From the NCBI GenBank assembly GCA_002492295.1, contig DKYC01000077.1:1-6361 (forward strand): a DNA stretch of 6,361 nt, written 5' to 3'. Positions 1 to 6,346 of the stretch are shown piece by piece. A program made the translations under genes and the position numbers. Source of the DNA: Lachnospiraceae bacterium UBA7110 (GTDB taxonomy: Bacteria; Bacillota; Clostridia; Lachnospirales; Lachnospiraceae). The notes beneath the pieces are model-generated. The model had not been told where the DNA came from. It saw only the letters and a list, made by a program, of their open reading frames with translations, and did no database searches. Every line of letters begins with the position of its first letter. Position 1 is the stretch's first letter.

Positions 1-1
1 A

Positions 2-211
2 ATGACAAAGACCATGAAAATCGAAGGAATGATGTGCGGGCACTGTGAGGCACGCGTAAAGAAATGTTTAGAGGCGCTTGACGGAGTTTCGGAAGCGGCA
101 GTAAGCCATGAGGCAGGAACAGCTGTTGTGACGTGCGATTCAAAGGTATCTGATGACGCTTTGACAAAGGCTGTGGAGGAGCAGGATTATAAGGTGCTCT
201 CGGTGGAATAG
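2..211 (+). CDS. Heavy-metal-associated (HMA) domain protein: CopZ-like copper chaperone or C-terminal end of a copper ATPase
   Basis: The 69-residue reading frame is one HMA fold (beta-alpha-beta-beta-alpha-beta). The metal-binding motif GMMCGHC places the two ligand cysteines at residues 12 and 15, followed by the conserved helix region EARVKKCLEAL and the late DYKV segment. The family binds Cu(I), sometimes other soft metals, and passes it to a P-type ATPase or repressor in the cytoplasm. The ATG at base 2 is at the window edge, so no ribosome binding site can be checked; an ATG at 14 is also possible. In many gut Firmicutes a nearly identical HMA module forms the C-terminus of CopA (from memory of the family), so this may be the tail of a longer gene. 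Extra cysteines lie at residue 22 and in VVTCDS. The HMA call is firm; stand-alone versus partial status is open. The gene ends at TAG and runs into a strong terminator. Confidence 0.85.
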   Translation: MTKTMKIEGMMCGHCEARVKKCLEALDGVSEAAVSHEAGTAVVTCDSKVSDDALTKAVEEQDYKVLSVE

Positions 212-221
212 CGTATTGGAC

Positions 222-267
222 AAAGATGCGCTGACCCTGGTTTTCAACCTAAGGTCAGCGCATCTTT
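222..267. terminator. Bidirectional hairpin terminator between converging genes, overlapping the lipoprotein 3' end
   Basis: Bases 222-236 (AAAGATGCGCTGACC) and 253-267 are perfect 15-bp inverted repeats around a 16-nt loop. On the plus strand the stem lies 10 bases after the HMA gene's stop and ends in TTTT. On the minus strand it ends in TTT after the lipoprotein stop codon, which lies in the loop (244-246). The A/T-rich stem base supplies the U tract in both directions. The U tracts are short, so efficiency is uncertain, but the stem itself is unambiguous. Confidence 0.8.
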
Positions 268-663
268 TGCCTCACGGACTGCGGTGATTAAATTTGTCAT
301 TTCAACCAGACAGGAATCAATGGTTTCTTCGTCCATTGCGGAAAAATCAAGGGCAAATAGCTCTTTTAACCGGCCGGAGTACTGCTCTTCGACCGATTTG
401 GCCGCCTTTATGCCGTCAGACGGCGCATTATCCAAAGAAGCTAGTTTCTGCATTTTTTCGTAGGAGCTTTTTAGAAAGGCGCACATGTCTTTAGCACTTT
501 TGATTTTGCTTTCCAAGGTCACTTCCGTCTGGGGAACAAGTTCGTTGACGGGGCTGTCCGGTGACTCAAGCGTTTCGGAATGTCTCAAAAAGCTGCAGCC
601 TGTAAAAAGCAGCGCAGCGCCAATGAGTAGGACCGGAACAGGTAACAGATGAAAAATTTTCAT
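244..663 (-). CDS. Small predicted lipoprotein of unknown function
   Basis: This 139-residue protein begins with a short lipoprotein signal peptide: Lys2, a hydrophobic stretch at about 5-20, then FTGC with the lipidated cysteine at residue 23. The -3 residue is Phe rather than the usual Leu, a tolerated but imperfect lipobox. A Ser/Pro/Glu-rich linker (about 27-50) leads into a helix-rich domain (about 50-139) with many Lys/Glu/Ala residues and two further cysteines. It should be exported, lipidated, and held on the outer face of the membrane. I recognise no family. The start is supported by GGAGG 7 nt upstream of the ATG and by a good promoter further up. The last codons lie within the terminator hairpin. 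It is convergent with the HMA gene and divergent from the transglutaminase-like gene. The gene call is confident; the role is unknown. Confidence 0.8.
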   Translation of the reverse strand: MKIFHLLPVPVLLIGAALLFTGCSFLRHSETLESPDSPVNELVPQTEVTLESKIKSAKDMCAFLKSSYEKMQKLASLDNAPSDGIKAAKSVEEQYSGRLKELFALDFSAMDEETIDSCLVEMTNLITAVREAKDALTLG

Positions 664-670
664 GGAAAAT

Positions 671-675
671 CCTCC
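671..675 (-). promoter_or_regulatory. Ribosome binding site of the lipoprotein gene
   Basis: CCTCC on the plus strand reads GGAGG on the minus strand, 7 nt before the ATG at 663-661. It fixes the start of the lipoprotein gene. Confidence 0.85.
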
Positions 676-749
676 GTTCTTTATTTTTTTCAGTGTATGA
701 CCTTTTTATGGTTCCAGGTTTTGCCGTGTAAATTTTACCATGTAAAAAG

Positions 750-778
750 ATACTAGCAAAATTGGATTCCCTTGTCAA
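750..778 (-). promoter_or_regulatory. Sigma-A-type promoter of the lipoprotein gene, with extended -10
   Basis: On the minus strand a perfect TTGACA (778-773) is followed by exactly 17 bases and TAGTAT (755-750), preceded by TGC, which forms an extended -10 (TGn). The -10 matches 4 of 6 consensus positions, including the key second A and last T. Transcription would start near 743, giving a leader of about 80 nt before the ATG. Confidence 0.7.
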
Positions 779-785
779 TTCGGTA

Positions 786-797
786 GGAAATGTTTCC
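786..797. repeat. Small dyad between the divergent promoters
   Basis: GGAAA-TG-TTTCC is a 5-bp inverted repeat with a 2-bp centre, sitting between the two outward-facing -35 elements. It has the size and place of a repressor or activator half-site pair, but a dyad this short occurs by chance in A/T-rich DNA. No known operator is recognised. Confidence 0.2.
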
Positions 798-829
798 CTT
801 ATTTTTGTAAATTTTATGCATTATGGAGC

Positions 830-857
830 TTGTTATCTTTTCAAAATGCGTTATAAT
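830..857 (+). promoter_or_regulatory. Probable sigma-A-type promoter of the transglutaminase-like gene
   Basis: TTGTTA (830-835, 4 of 6 matches to TTGACA) is followed by 16 bases and a perfect TATAAT (852-857). Transcription would start near 864, leaving an unusually long leader of about 118 nt before the GTG start. The -35 is weak, so an activator or a different start point is possible. Confidence 0.6.
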
Positions 858-863
858 TATATG

Positions 864-981
864 CATACGTGGTGATATTCGGCAATAAAAGAAACAATCG
901 GTAAGTAGTATTGTAAAACGGGTGATAAAAGTATCCCGCGCAAAACGTTGGTAAGGAAAAATATGTTTAGGAGGAAAAAAG
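864..981 (+). other. Long 5' leader of the transglutaminase-like gene, possible RNA structure
   Basis: No gene lies here. Two small hairpins can be drawn: ACAAT/ATTGT (894-898 with 910-914) and CGGG/CCCG (919-922 with 935-938). Two 35-nt segments, 871-905 and 921-955, both begin with GGTGATA and end with GGTAAG, exactly 50 nt apart, though the interiors differ. No known riboswitch consensus was recognised. The leader could carry a regulatory element or simply be untranslated sequence. Confidence 0.3.
969..974 (+). promoter_or_regulatory. Ribosome binding site that decides a GTG start
   Basis: AGGAGG lies 7 nt upstream of the GTG at 982. The signal peptide begins directly at that GTG, and the next in-frame ATG (residue 8) would remove the charged KKK N-terminus, so the GTG is preferred. 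Confidence 0.9.
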
Positions 982-3900
982 GTGAAGAAGAAATTGATTT
1001 CTATGCTGCTTGCATTGACACTTGTCGTGACAGGAATACCGTCCAATATCACGGTAAATGCGGCAGAAGCTACGGATGCTGTTGAAAGCACACAGACGCA
1101 GGCGGGGGAACTGCAGCCTGGGGCAGATAACCTGTATGCTTTTAACGTATCAGAAAACGGCAAGGCAATTGGTTCTGACGGCGTTGTTTATGATGACGTG
1201 GCATACCTGTTAGCGGATACGGTCCGCGCGTTGGATACGGATGCGCAGGATGCATATTTTGAATTCTGTGATGATATCGCATCTGCAAGAAGCCGCGGCA
1301 ATGCTTTGGAAGATGTCGTTGCTGCCGTAGATGAAAACGGAGAGCTCGTATTTCATTATTCAATCCCGGTAAAGGAACTTGTGACTGCAATGGATGCGCT
1401 TTCTGGGGATTTTATGGAAGAGGTACCGACTGCGCCCCAAACACAGGAGAAAGAAACAGAGGCAGCAGAACAGACTGTGGCAGGGGAAAATGCCCAAACA
1501 CAGGAAACAGCAGTAAAAGAGGAGCCCCAGACAGAAGACGAGTCAGGTGAAGACGGGGAACAGGATGCAACGCAGGAGACTGTTTCAGAAGAGGCTTCCG
1601 ATAAGGAGACTGCTTCCGATAAAGAATCTGTTTCCGATAAAGAACCTGTTTCCGAGGAGGCTGCATCAGAAGAGACCATCCCGGAAGAAGTAACGACAGA
1701 AACGGATTTTGCAGAAGAGAGCGTTCCCGCAGAAGAATCAACCGTACCGGATGAGGATGCGACGGAAGTGATTTCCGCGCAGGAGACAGAAACGGTTACG
1801 GAAGAAGAGACAGAGAGCGTACCGGAGTCTTTCGTGTTGACGGAAGAAAACATGGAACTGATTCCGGAATATGAGGAAGAACATTTTTCCGTAGCGGAGA
1901 ATGTAAAGGCGGATCTTATTTTGGATTTGGGATACAATAATTCCACCATACAGCAGGCAAATTCAATCCTTCCGAAGGCGGACTGGTTCAGAAACCAGTT
2001 GAATGACGAGCAGAAAAAAATATTTGACGCGTCCAAAGTGATGGCAAAAGGTACCAATAAGTTCCGTCTGACCGCGTCAAACAAACTTGTCTTTGATGAT
2101 TTCTGCCAGGCAATTTCCGCTGTTATTATGACAGAGCCATACAAGTGCGACTGGATGGATATATCAGGCACAGGCGTACTTGACATTCGGTATAGACGTA
2201 ATTCACAAACTACATATGATTTTGAGGTTACGGTAGGAAAATCAAGGTATTATAATGATACACTGAATAAGGATGCGAATGCAAAGGTACTCCAGCTTGC
2301 AAAAGCGGCACAGGAATATGCGCTGAAGAACTATCCTGATTATCCGGTGTATGGAATTGTAAAGTATTTTGACAACTGGATCTGCGAAAATAACTTTTAT
2401 AATGAGATTGGTGTAACCGGAGGCAGTTCCACGGATAGGAACGTACAGGAAATTTATTTTTACTGCCACTCATCATACGGTATTCTGCTGAAGGGATCCG
2501 GTGTATGTGAGAGTTACGCACTTGCAATGACAAGACTGCTTGACGCGGTTGGCATTCCGAATATGTATGCGACAGGTGATGCCGGCGGCGGACACGCATG
2601 GAATTATGTACAGATGCCAAACGGAAACTGGTATCTCCAGGATTCCACATGGGATGACAACGGACCAAACGGAGAATCGACAGAAGATTATTTCTTATGT
2701 GCCGATGACGGAATCCATATTCCGAAGGGAAACAGATATGTGGCTTATACAAAGGATTTTGACTTTGTAGAGCGTAGCACAACCGCTTATAAGCCGGAAA
2801 AGGAAACGGAACAGCTTGCGCTTTCGCAGACAGAGCTGAACCTTTTGCCCAAAAAGACGGCAGAGCTCACTGTCCTTTCCACAGGAAACAATGCATACTG
2901 GGCAAATGAGCAGATTGAAAAGGTATGGTCAAGCAGCAATCCAAAGGTTGCCAAGGTAGACCAAAACGGTAAGGTAACGGCAGTCAGTGCAGGTTCCGCA
3001 GAAATTACACTGACAGCGGGTATCATGAGTGCAAAATGTATTGTCAATGTTCATCAGATTAATTCCATTACGTTTGAAAATGGCGGAAAGACGAGTCTTA
3101 CGACTTCACTTGGAATTGAGAGTGACAAGAGTGGGCATGAGACACAGCATATCTGGCTCAATGTAAACCAAAAGGCAGCAGATCCGATGTACACGGCAGA
3201 AGAGCTGCAAACATTTTTCAATGATTTTAGCGTGAAATCTTCAAATGAAGCGGTAGCAAAGATTTCCGGATTTACGGGGCTTTCCGGAAATAGGATTGAC
3301 CTTGCGATAGAGCCTGTGGCAATGGGAAAGGCAACAATTACGGTAACGTTTGGAACCAAAACGGCAACCCTGAAACTGTCTGTCAGCGAAAAGCTTAACG
3401 AGAGCTGGTTCCAGCTGGAAAATTACCAGGAATCAGTTGATTATACCGGTAAGACTTACAGACCCAAGGTTGTACTGACACCGGAAGGAAAGGCTAAGAA
3501 GGTAAAATATAGAGTAACTTATAAAAATAATAAGGATGCAGGTATTGCTTCCGTAGTAATTACAGGTACCGGAAGCTACGGCGGAGAGCTTGTTTATGAG
3601 TTTACAATCAATCCGTTGGTTTTAAATGCAGATACAAGCGCTATCCGTTCAACGTCAAAAGCATATAACGGCGGCGTAAATCCGGCGAAGGTTACGGTAA
3701 GGCATATTAACGGGAAAAACAGAAAAGTCAGTCTGAAGGCTGGTAAGGACTATGATATTGAGTACACAAATACAGCTACAAACGAGACGACGACACAGCC
3801 GGTAGAGGCTGGAACATATACCATGGAAGTGGTTGGAAAAGGAAATTACGAAGGAAGTGCTGTCATAGATAAAAGTAAGACCTATACAATCACTCCGGTT

Positions 3901-4146
3901 GACATCAGAAAAGTAAAAGTGACCGTAAAGGTCAATGGTACGAAGCCCGCCGTTACGGTTGCAATTGGAAAGAACGTGCTGCCTGAGACAGATTATGTGA
4001 TGACCTTCTATCAGGATAAGAAATGCACACAGGAGGTAGACGAGAACAGCCTGGCATCGAGAAAACAGTATTTTGTCAAAGTAGAGGGAACAGGCTCAAA
4101 TCTTACCAATCAAAAGCCAATCGTTAAGAGCTTTAAAACAAGATAA
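982..4146 (+). CDS. Secreted multidomain transglutaminase-like protein with Ig-like repeats
   Basis: This 1054-residue protein has a Sec signal peptide (KKK, hydrophobic core 5-19, likely cleavage after VNA at 27). An unrecognised domain spans about 47-140, then an acidic Glu/Thr/Ser linker about 146-282. A pre-core region (about 300-425, with LNDEQKKIFDA) leads to a transglutaminase-like core at about 440-570. The triad is intact: Cys509 in GSGVCESYA, His538 in GGGHAWNYV, Asp554 in WYLQDSTWD. The family includes protein cross-linkers, but many bacterial members are cysteine proteases or peptidases, so the reaction is unknown. A Big_2-like Ig domain follows (about 612-690, VWSSSNPKVAKV and GKVTAVSAG), a second Ig-like segment (694-804), and three repeat modules (about 810-878, 880-973, 974-1054), the first with YTGKTYRPKVVLT and YKNNKDAG. 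No LPXTG or transmembrane anchor is seen at the C-terminus (SFKTR), so it is probably released or held non-covalently. It is a single-gene unit, closed by its own terminator. Confidence 0.93.
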   Translation: MKKKLISMLLALTLVVTGIPSNITVNAAEATDAVESTQTQAGELQPGADNLYAFNVSENGKAIGSDGVVYDDVAYLLADTVRALDTDAQDAYFEFCDDIASARSRGNALEDVVAAVDENGELVFHYSIPVKELVTAMDALSGDFMEEVPTAPQTQEKETEAAEQTVAGENAQTQETAVKEEPQTEDESGEDGEQDATQETVSEEASDKETASDKESVSDKEPVSEEAASEETIPEEVTTETDFAEESVPAEESTVPDEDATEVISAQETETVTEEETESVPESFVLTEENMELIPEYEEEHFSVAENVKADLILDLGYNNSTIQQANSILPKADWFRNQLNDEQKKIFDASKVMAKGTNKFRLTASNKLVFDDFCQAISAVIMTEPYKCDWMDISGTGVLDIRYRRNSQTTYDFEVTVGKSRYYNDTLNKDANAKVLQLAKAAQEYALKNYPDYPVYGIVKYFDNWICENNFYNEIGVTGGSSTDRNVQEIYFYCHSSYGILLKGSGVCESYALAMTRLLDAVGIPNMYATGDAGGGHAWNYVQMPNGNWYLQDSTWDDNGPNGESTEDYFLCADDGIHIPKGNRYVAYTKDFDFVERSTTAYKPEKETEQLALSQTELNLLPKKTAELTVLSTGNNAYWANEQIEKVWSSSNPKVAKVDQNGKVTAVSAGSAEITLTAGIMSAKCIVNVHQINSITFENGGKTSLTTSLGIESDKSGHETQHIWLNVNQKAADPMYTAEELQTFFNDFSVKSSNEAVAKISGFTGLSGNRIDLAIEPVAMGKATITVTFGTKTATLKLSVSEKLNESWFQLENYQESVDYTGKTYRPKVVLTPEGKAKKVKYRVTYKNNKDAGIASVVITGTGSYGGELVYEFTINPLVLNADTSAIRSTSKAYNGGVNPAKVTVRHINGKNRKVSLKAGKDYDIEYTNTATNETTTQPVEAGTYTMEVVGKGNYEGSAVIDKSKTYTITPVDIRKVKVTVKVNGTKPAVTVAIGKNVLPETDYVMTFYQDKKCTQEVDENSLASRKQYFVKVEGTGSNLTNQKPIVKSFKTR
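1417..1827 (+). other. Acidic low-complexity linker region within the transglutaminase-like protein
   Basis: Residues about 146-282 are almost entirely Glu, Thr, Ser, Asp, Ala, Val, Gln and Pro, with no cysteine and very few aromatic residues. The segment should be disordered and strongly negative, acting as a flexible spacer between the N-terminal domain and the catalytic half. Such linkers often vary in length between strains. Confidence 0.85.
1597..1650 (+). repeat. Three tandem 18-bp repeats in the acidic linker
   Basis: Units at 1597-1614, 1615-1632 and 1633-1650 each begin TCCGATAA and encode SDKETA, SDKESV and SDKEPV. A decayed fourth unit follows (TCCGAGGAGGCT, SEEA). The repeats are in frame, so copy-number change would lengthen or shorten the linker without breaking the protein. 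Confidence 0.85.
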
Positions 4147-4158
4147 AATATAGTAATA

Positions 4159-4198
4159 TTGCACAAAAAGGAACCGTTTTCGGTTCCTTTTTGTGCAA
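4159..4198. terminator. Strong intrinsic terminator after the transglutaminase-like gene
   Basis: Perfect 18-bp arms (4159-4176, TTGCACAAAAAGGAACCG, and 4181-4198) flank a TTTT loop. The core GGAACCG stem is followed by TTTTT, and the matching A run sits on the left arm, the classic layout of a rho-independent terminator that works in both directions. It begins 12 bases after the stop codon and separates this gene from the regulator. Confidence 0.95.
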
Positions 4199-4202
4199 AC
4201 TA

Positions 4203-4232
4203 TTGACAACTGTACTAATTTAACAGTAATAT
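4203..4232 (+). promoter_or_regulatory. Sigma-A-type promoter of the c-di-GMP regulator gene
   Basis: A perfect TTGACA (4203-4208) is followed by 18 bases and TAATAT (4227-4232, 4 of 6 matches). It begins 4 bases after the terminator. Transcription would start near 4239, with a leader of about 44 nt, too short for a large riboswitch. ACTGT (4209-4213) and ACAGT (4223-4227) form a weak dyad in the spacer. Confidence 0.65.
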
Positions 4233-4268
4233 TAGAATTATACCAGTGATTTTTGGTATTTTACACAA

Positions 4269-4274
4269 AAGGAG
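4269..4274 (+). promoter_or_regulatory. Ribosome binding site that decides the ATG at 4283
   Basis: AAGGAG lies 8 nt before the ATG at 4283. A longer reading frame from TTG at 4253 has this site inside it and adds residues that do not belong to a receiver domain, so the ATG is the better start. Confidence 0.85.
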
Positions 4275-4282
4275 CGGTTGTC

Positions 4283-6346
4283 ATGGAGATAAAAGATACG
4301 GTTTTGGTAGTGGATGATGAGGAGCTCGTAAAAAAATCCCTTACGGATGTACTGAAAAGTGAGTTTGAAGTAATCGGCGCCTGCAATGGAAGGGAAGCTT
4401 TGGAACTGCTTGAGCACAATCTTAACAGGATTGCCGTGATTGTGCTTGATTTGATTATGCCTGTGATGGATGGATTTCAGTTTATGGATGAATTCCGTCT
4501 CCATAAAGAGTACGATAATATTCCGGTAATCGTGGCAACCTCAAATGAGGACTGGCATTCCGAGAAAAAATGCCTGGAGGCAGGCGTATGGGATTTTGTG
4601 ATGAAGCCGTACAATCCTGTCCTTCTGCAGTTTCGGATTAAGAACGCGATTGACAAAAGCCGTATGATTATGGCGGAGCGTGATTCGGTAACGGGACTGT
4701 ATACAAAGTTCAAATTTTACCAGGAAGTGCGCATGCTTTTGGCGGATGCAAAGGACGGGGATTTTGCGTTTGTCAGAATGGACATTGACCGGTTTAAAAT
4801 GATAAATAATTTTTACGGCATTAAGGAAGGCGACAGGGTACTTGTCAGTGTGGCAAAGGAGTTAAAACGTATTGCGACGGTGTTTGATGATTTTGCTTAT
4901 GGCAGGCTGGAAAATGACGTGTTTGCCGTGTGCATGCCCTATAAGGAAGAAAACATAGACCTTTTGGTAAAGGCGATTCAGATTACTTTGAAAAAGGTCA
5001 ATAAAGACTATAACATCAAGGTTTCCTGCGGCGTTTATGTTATCAGGGACCGCACGATGGATGTGTCCGAAATGTATGACAGGGCATTTCTCGCGGCAAA
5101 AAACTGTAAGGGTAAGTTTGTGGAGAGTGTCGCGTATTATGATGACAGCATGATTGAAAATATGCGGCAGGAGCAGTTTATTATCAATGAGGTCAACAAG
5201 GCGATTGAGGAGGAGCAGTTCGAGGTATTTCTGCAGCCCAAAATTAATCTTGTAACAGATAAATCCTATGGCGCTGAAGCGCTTGTGCGTTGGAAGCATC
5301 CGGATAGGGGCATGATTTCCCCGGGGGAGTTTATTCCCGTGTATGAGCGAAACGGCATTATCGGGCGGCTTGACCAGTATATGTGGCGCCATGTATGTAT
5401 GCTTCTTCGCAGATGGCTTGACGAGGGGAAAACACCAAATCCGATTTCCGTCAATGTGTCGCGGGTAAATATCTACAATCCGCATTTGGTGGAAATCCTG
5501 AAAAAGCTGATTACCGAATACCGGATACCGGCAGGGCTGTTAAATCTCGAGCTTACGGAGAGCGCATTTATGGAGGATCAGGCGCTTGTGATGAAAACCA
5601 TGAGCAGACTGCATGATATTGGCTTTAAGATTATGATGGACGATTTTGGAAGCGGATATTCTTCCCTAAATGTACTAAAGGATATGGAAGTGGATTACCT
5701 CAAAGTAGACATGAAATTTCTCCAGCAGAGTCAGAAGTTTAACAACAGCAAGGGAGAGAAGGTCATTACTTCCGTAATCCGTATGGCAAAATGGCTGCAC
5801 CTTCCTTCGATTGTAGAGGGTGTGGAAACGATTGAGCAGGTGGACTTTTTAAAGTGCATCGGCTGCGAGTACGCGCAGGGCTTTTATTATGCAAAGCCTA
5901 TGCCGATAAAGGACTATGAAGCGTTTCTTGAGAAGGAAAACATGCGGGAAACAGGACTTTTTACGGATGAAAACACGGATATTATCAACGAGATTTGGAA
6001 CACACGTTCCAATACCGGGATTTTCTTTGATATGCTTGATATCCCTGTTGCAATCTACGAATACCGCAATGGAAAAATCGAGCTTCTGCGCGCAAACAAA
6101 CGATATGATAATGATATTTCATTTGAAATCGGTGTTGATGAAAATGAGCATAACCGCAGGGTGCGGAACGAATGCGATATCCTGAAGGAGGAATTTGGAA
6201 AGCTGGTCAGGGGAGAGTTTTTCAGCTCCGTGGAATACGAGGTCATGACGGATGTGTGGTACAGGCTTTCCATCAAGCCCATTGGCAGACGTGCGGATAC
6301 AATGATTATCATGGTTACATATAATGATATCAGTGAATATAAATAA
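4283..6346 (+). CDS. Response regulator with REC, degenerate GGDEF, EAL and PAS-like domains; predicted c-di-GMP phosphodiesterase
   Basis: This cytoplasmic protein has 687 residues and no membrane segment. The receiver (1-125) is complete: Asp11 and Asp12, phospho-acceptor Asp56 in VLDLIMP, Thr86, and Lys108 in MKPY. The GGDEF-type domain (about 134-290) keeps DSVTGLYTK and MDIDRFKMINN, but its signature is ENDVF (210-214) and no RxxD inhibitory site is seen, so cyclase activity is unlikely. The EAL domain (about 302-550) keeps the expected residues: EALVRW (Glu332), Asn391 in SVNVSR, Glu423 in LELTES, Asp453-Asp454 in DDFGSGYSSL, Lys474, Glu512 in EGVE, and Gln532 in AQGFYYAKP. It should hydrolyse c-di-GMP to pGpG. 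Residues about 575-687 resemble a PAS domain (FFDMLDIPVAIYEYRNGKI, ending VTYNDISEYK). No partner histidine kinase is in view, so it is an orphan here. The gene is preceded by its own promoter. The stop right after the PAS-like fold is discussed in the findings. Confidence 0.92.
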   Translation: MEIKDTVLVVDDEELVKKSLTDVLKSEFEVIGACNGREALELLEHNLNRIAVIVLDLIMPVMDGFQFMDEFRLHKEYDNIPVIVATSNEDWHSEKKCLEAGVWDFVMKPYNPVLLQFRIKNAIDKSRMIMAERDSVTGLYTKFKFYQEVRMLLADAKDGDFAFVRMDIDRFKMINNFYGIKEGDRVLVSVAKELKRIATVFDDFAYGRLENDVFAVCMPYKEENIDLLVKAIQITLKKVNKDYNIKVSCGVYVIRDRTMDVSEMYDRAFLAAKNCKGKFVESVAYYDDSMIENMRQEQFIINEVNKAIEEEQFEVFLQPKINLVTDKSYGAEALVRWKHPDRGMISPGEFIPVYERNGIIGRLDQYMWRHVCMLLRRWLDEGKTPNPISVNVSRVNIYNPHLVEILKKLITEYRIPAGLLNLELTESAFMEDQALVMKTMSRLHDIGFKIMMDDFGSGYSSLNVLKDMEVDYLKVDMKFLQQSQKFNNSKGEKVITSVIRMAKWLHLPSIVEGVETIEQVDFLKCIGCEYAQGFYYAKPMPIKDYEAFLEKENMRETGLFTDENTDIINEIWNTRSNTGIFFDMLDIPVAIYEYRNGKIELLRANKRYDNDISFEIGVDENEHNRRVRNECDILKEEFGKLVRGEFFSSVEYEVMTDVWYRLSIKPIGRRADTMIIMVTYNDISEYK

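Noticed and set aside
915..981. Possible c-di-GMP-I (GEMM) riboswitch, suggested by CCCGCGCAAAACG in the leader
   Set aside because: The resemblance to the GEMM GGGACGCAAAGC segment is partial, the upstream GGCAAACC part is missing, and too little room remains before the ribosome binding site for the second helix and tetraloop receptor.
753..1163. 136-residue minus-strand reading frame across the divergent promoter region
   Set aside because: It covers both promoters and the signal-peptide region of a confident gene, with no domain or good start signal.
1356..2186. 276-residue minus-strand reading frame inside the transglutaminase-like gene
   Set aside because: Its Ser/Val-rich composition is the mirror image of the acidic Glu/Thr/Ser codons on the plus strand; it has no ribosome binding site and no recognisable domain, and the plus-strand gene is certain.
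4084..4146. Sortase signal or membrane anchor at the C-terminus of the secreted protein
   Set aside because: There is no LPXTG-like motif, hydrophobic stretch or basic tail; the protein ends in a repeat module.
4253..4282. Upstream TTG start for the c-di-GMP regulator
   Set aside because: The strong AAGGAG site lies inside this extension and points to the ATG at 4283; the extra ten residues are not part of a receiver domain.
4862..5485. 207-residue minus-strand reading frame inside the c-di-GMP regulator
   Set aside because: It is antisense to conserved GGDEF and EAL motifs and its translation resembles no protein family.
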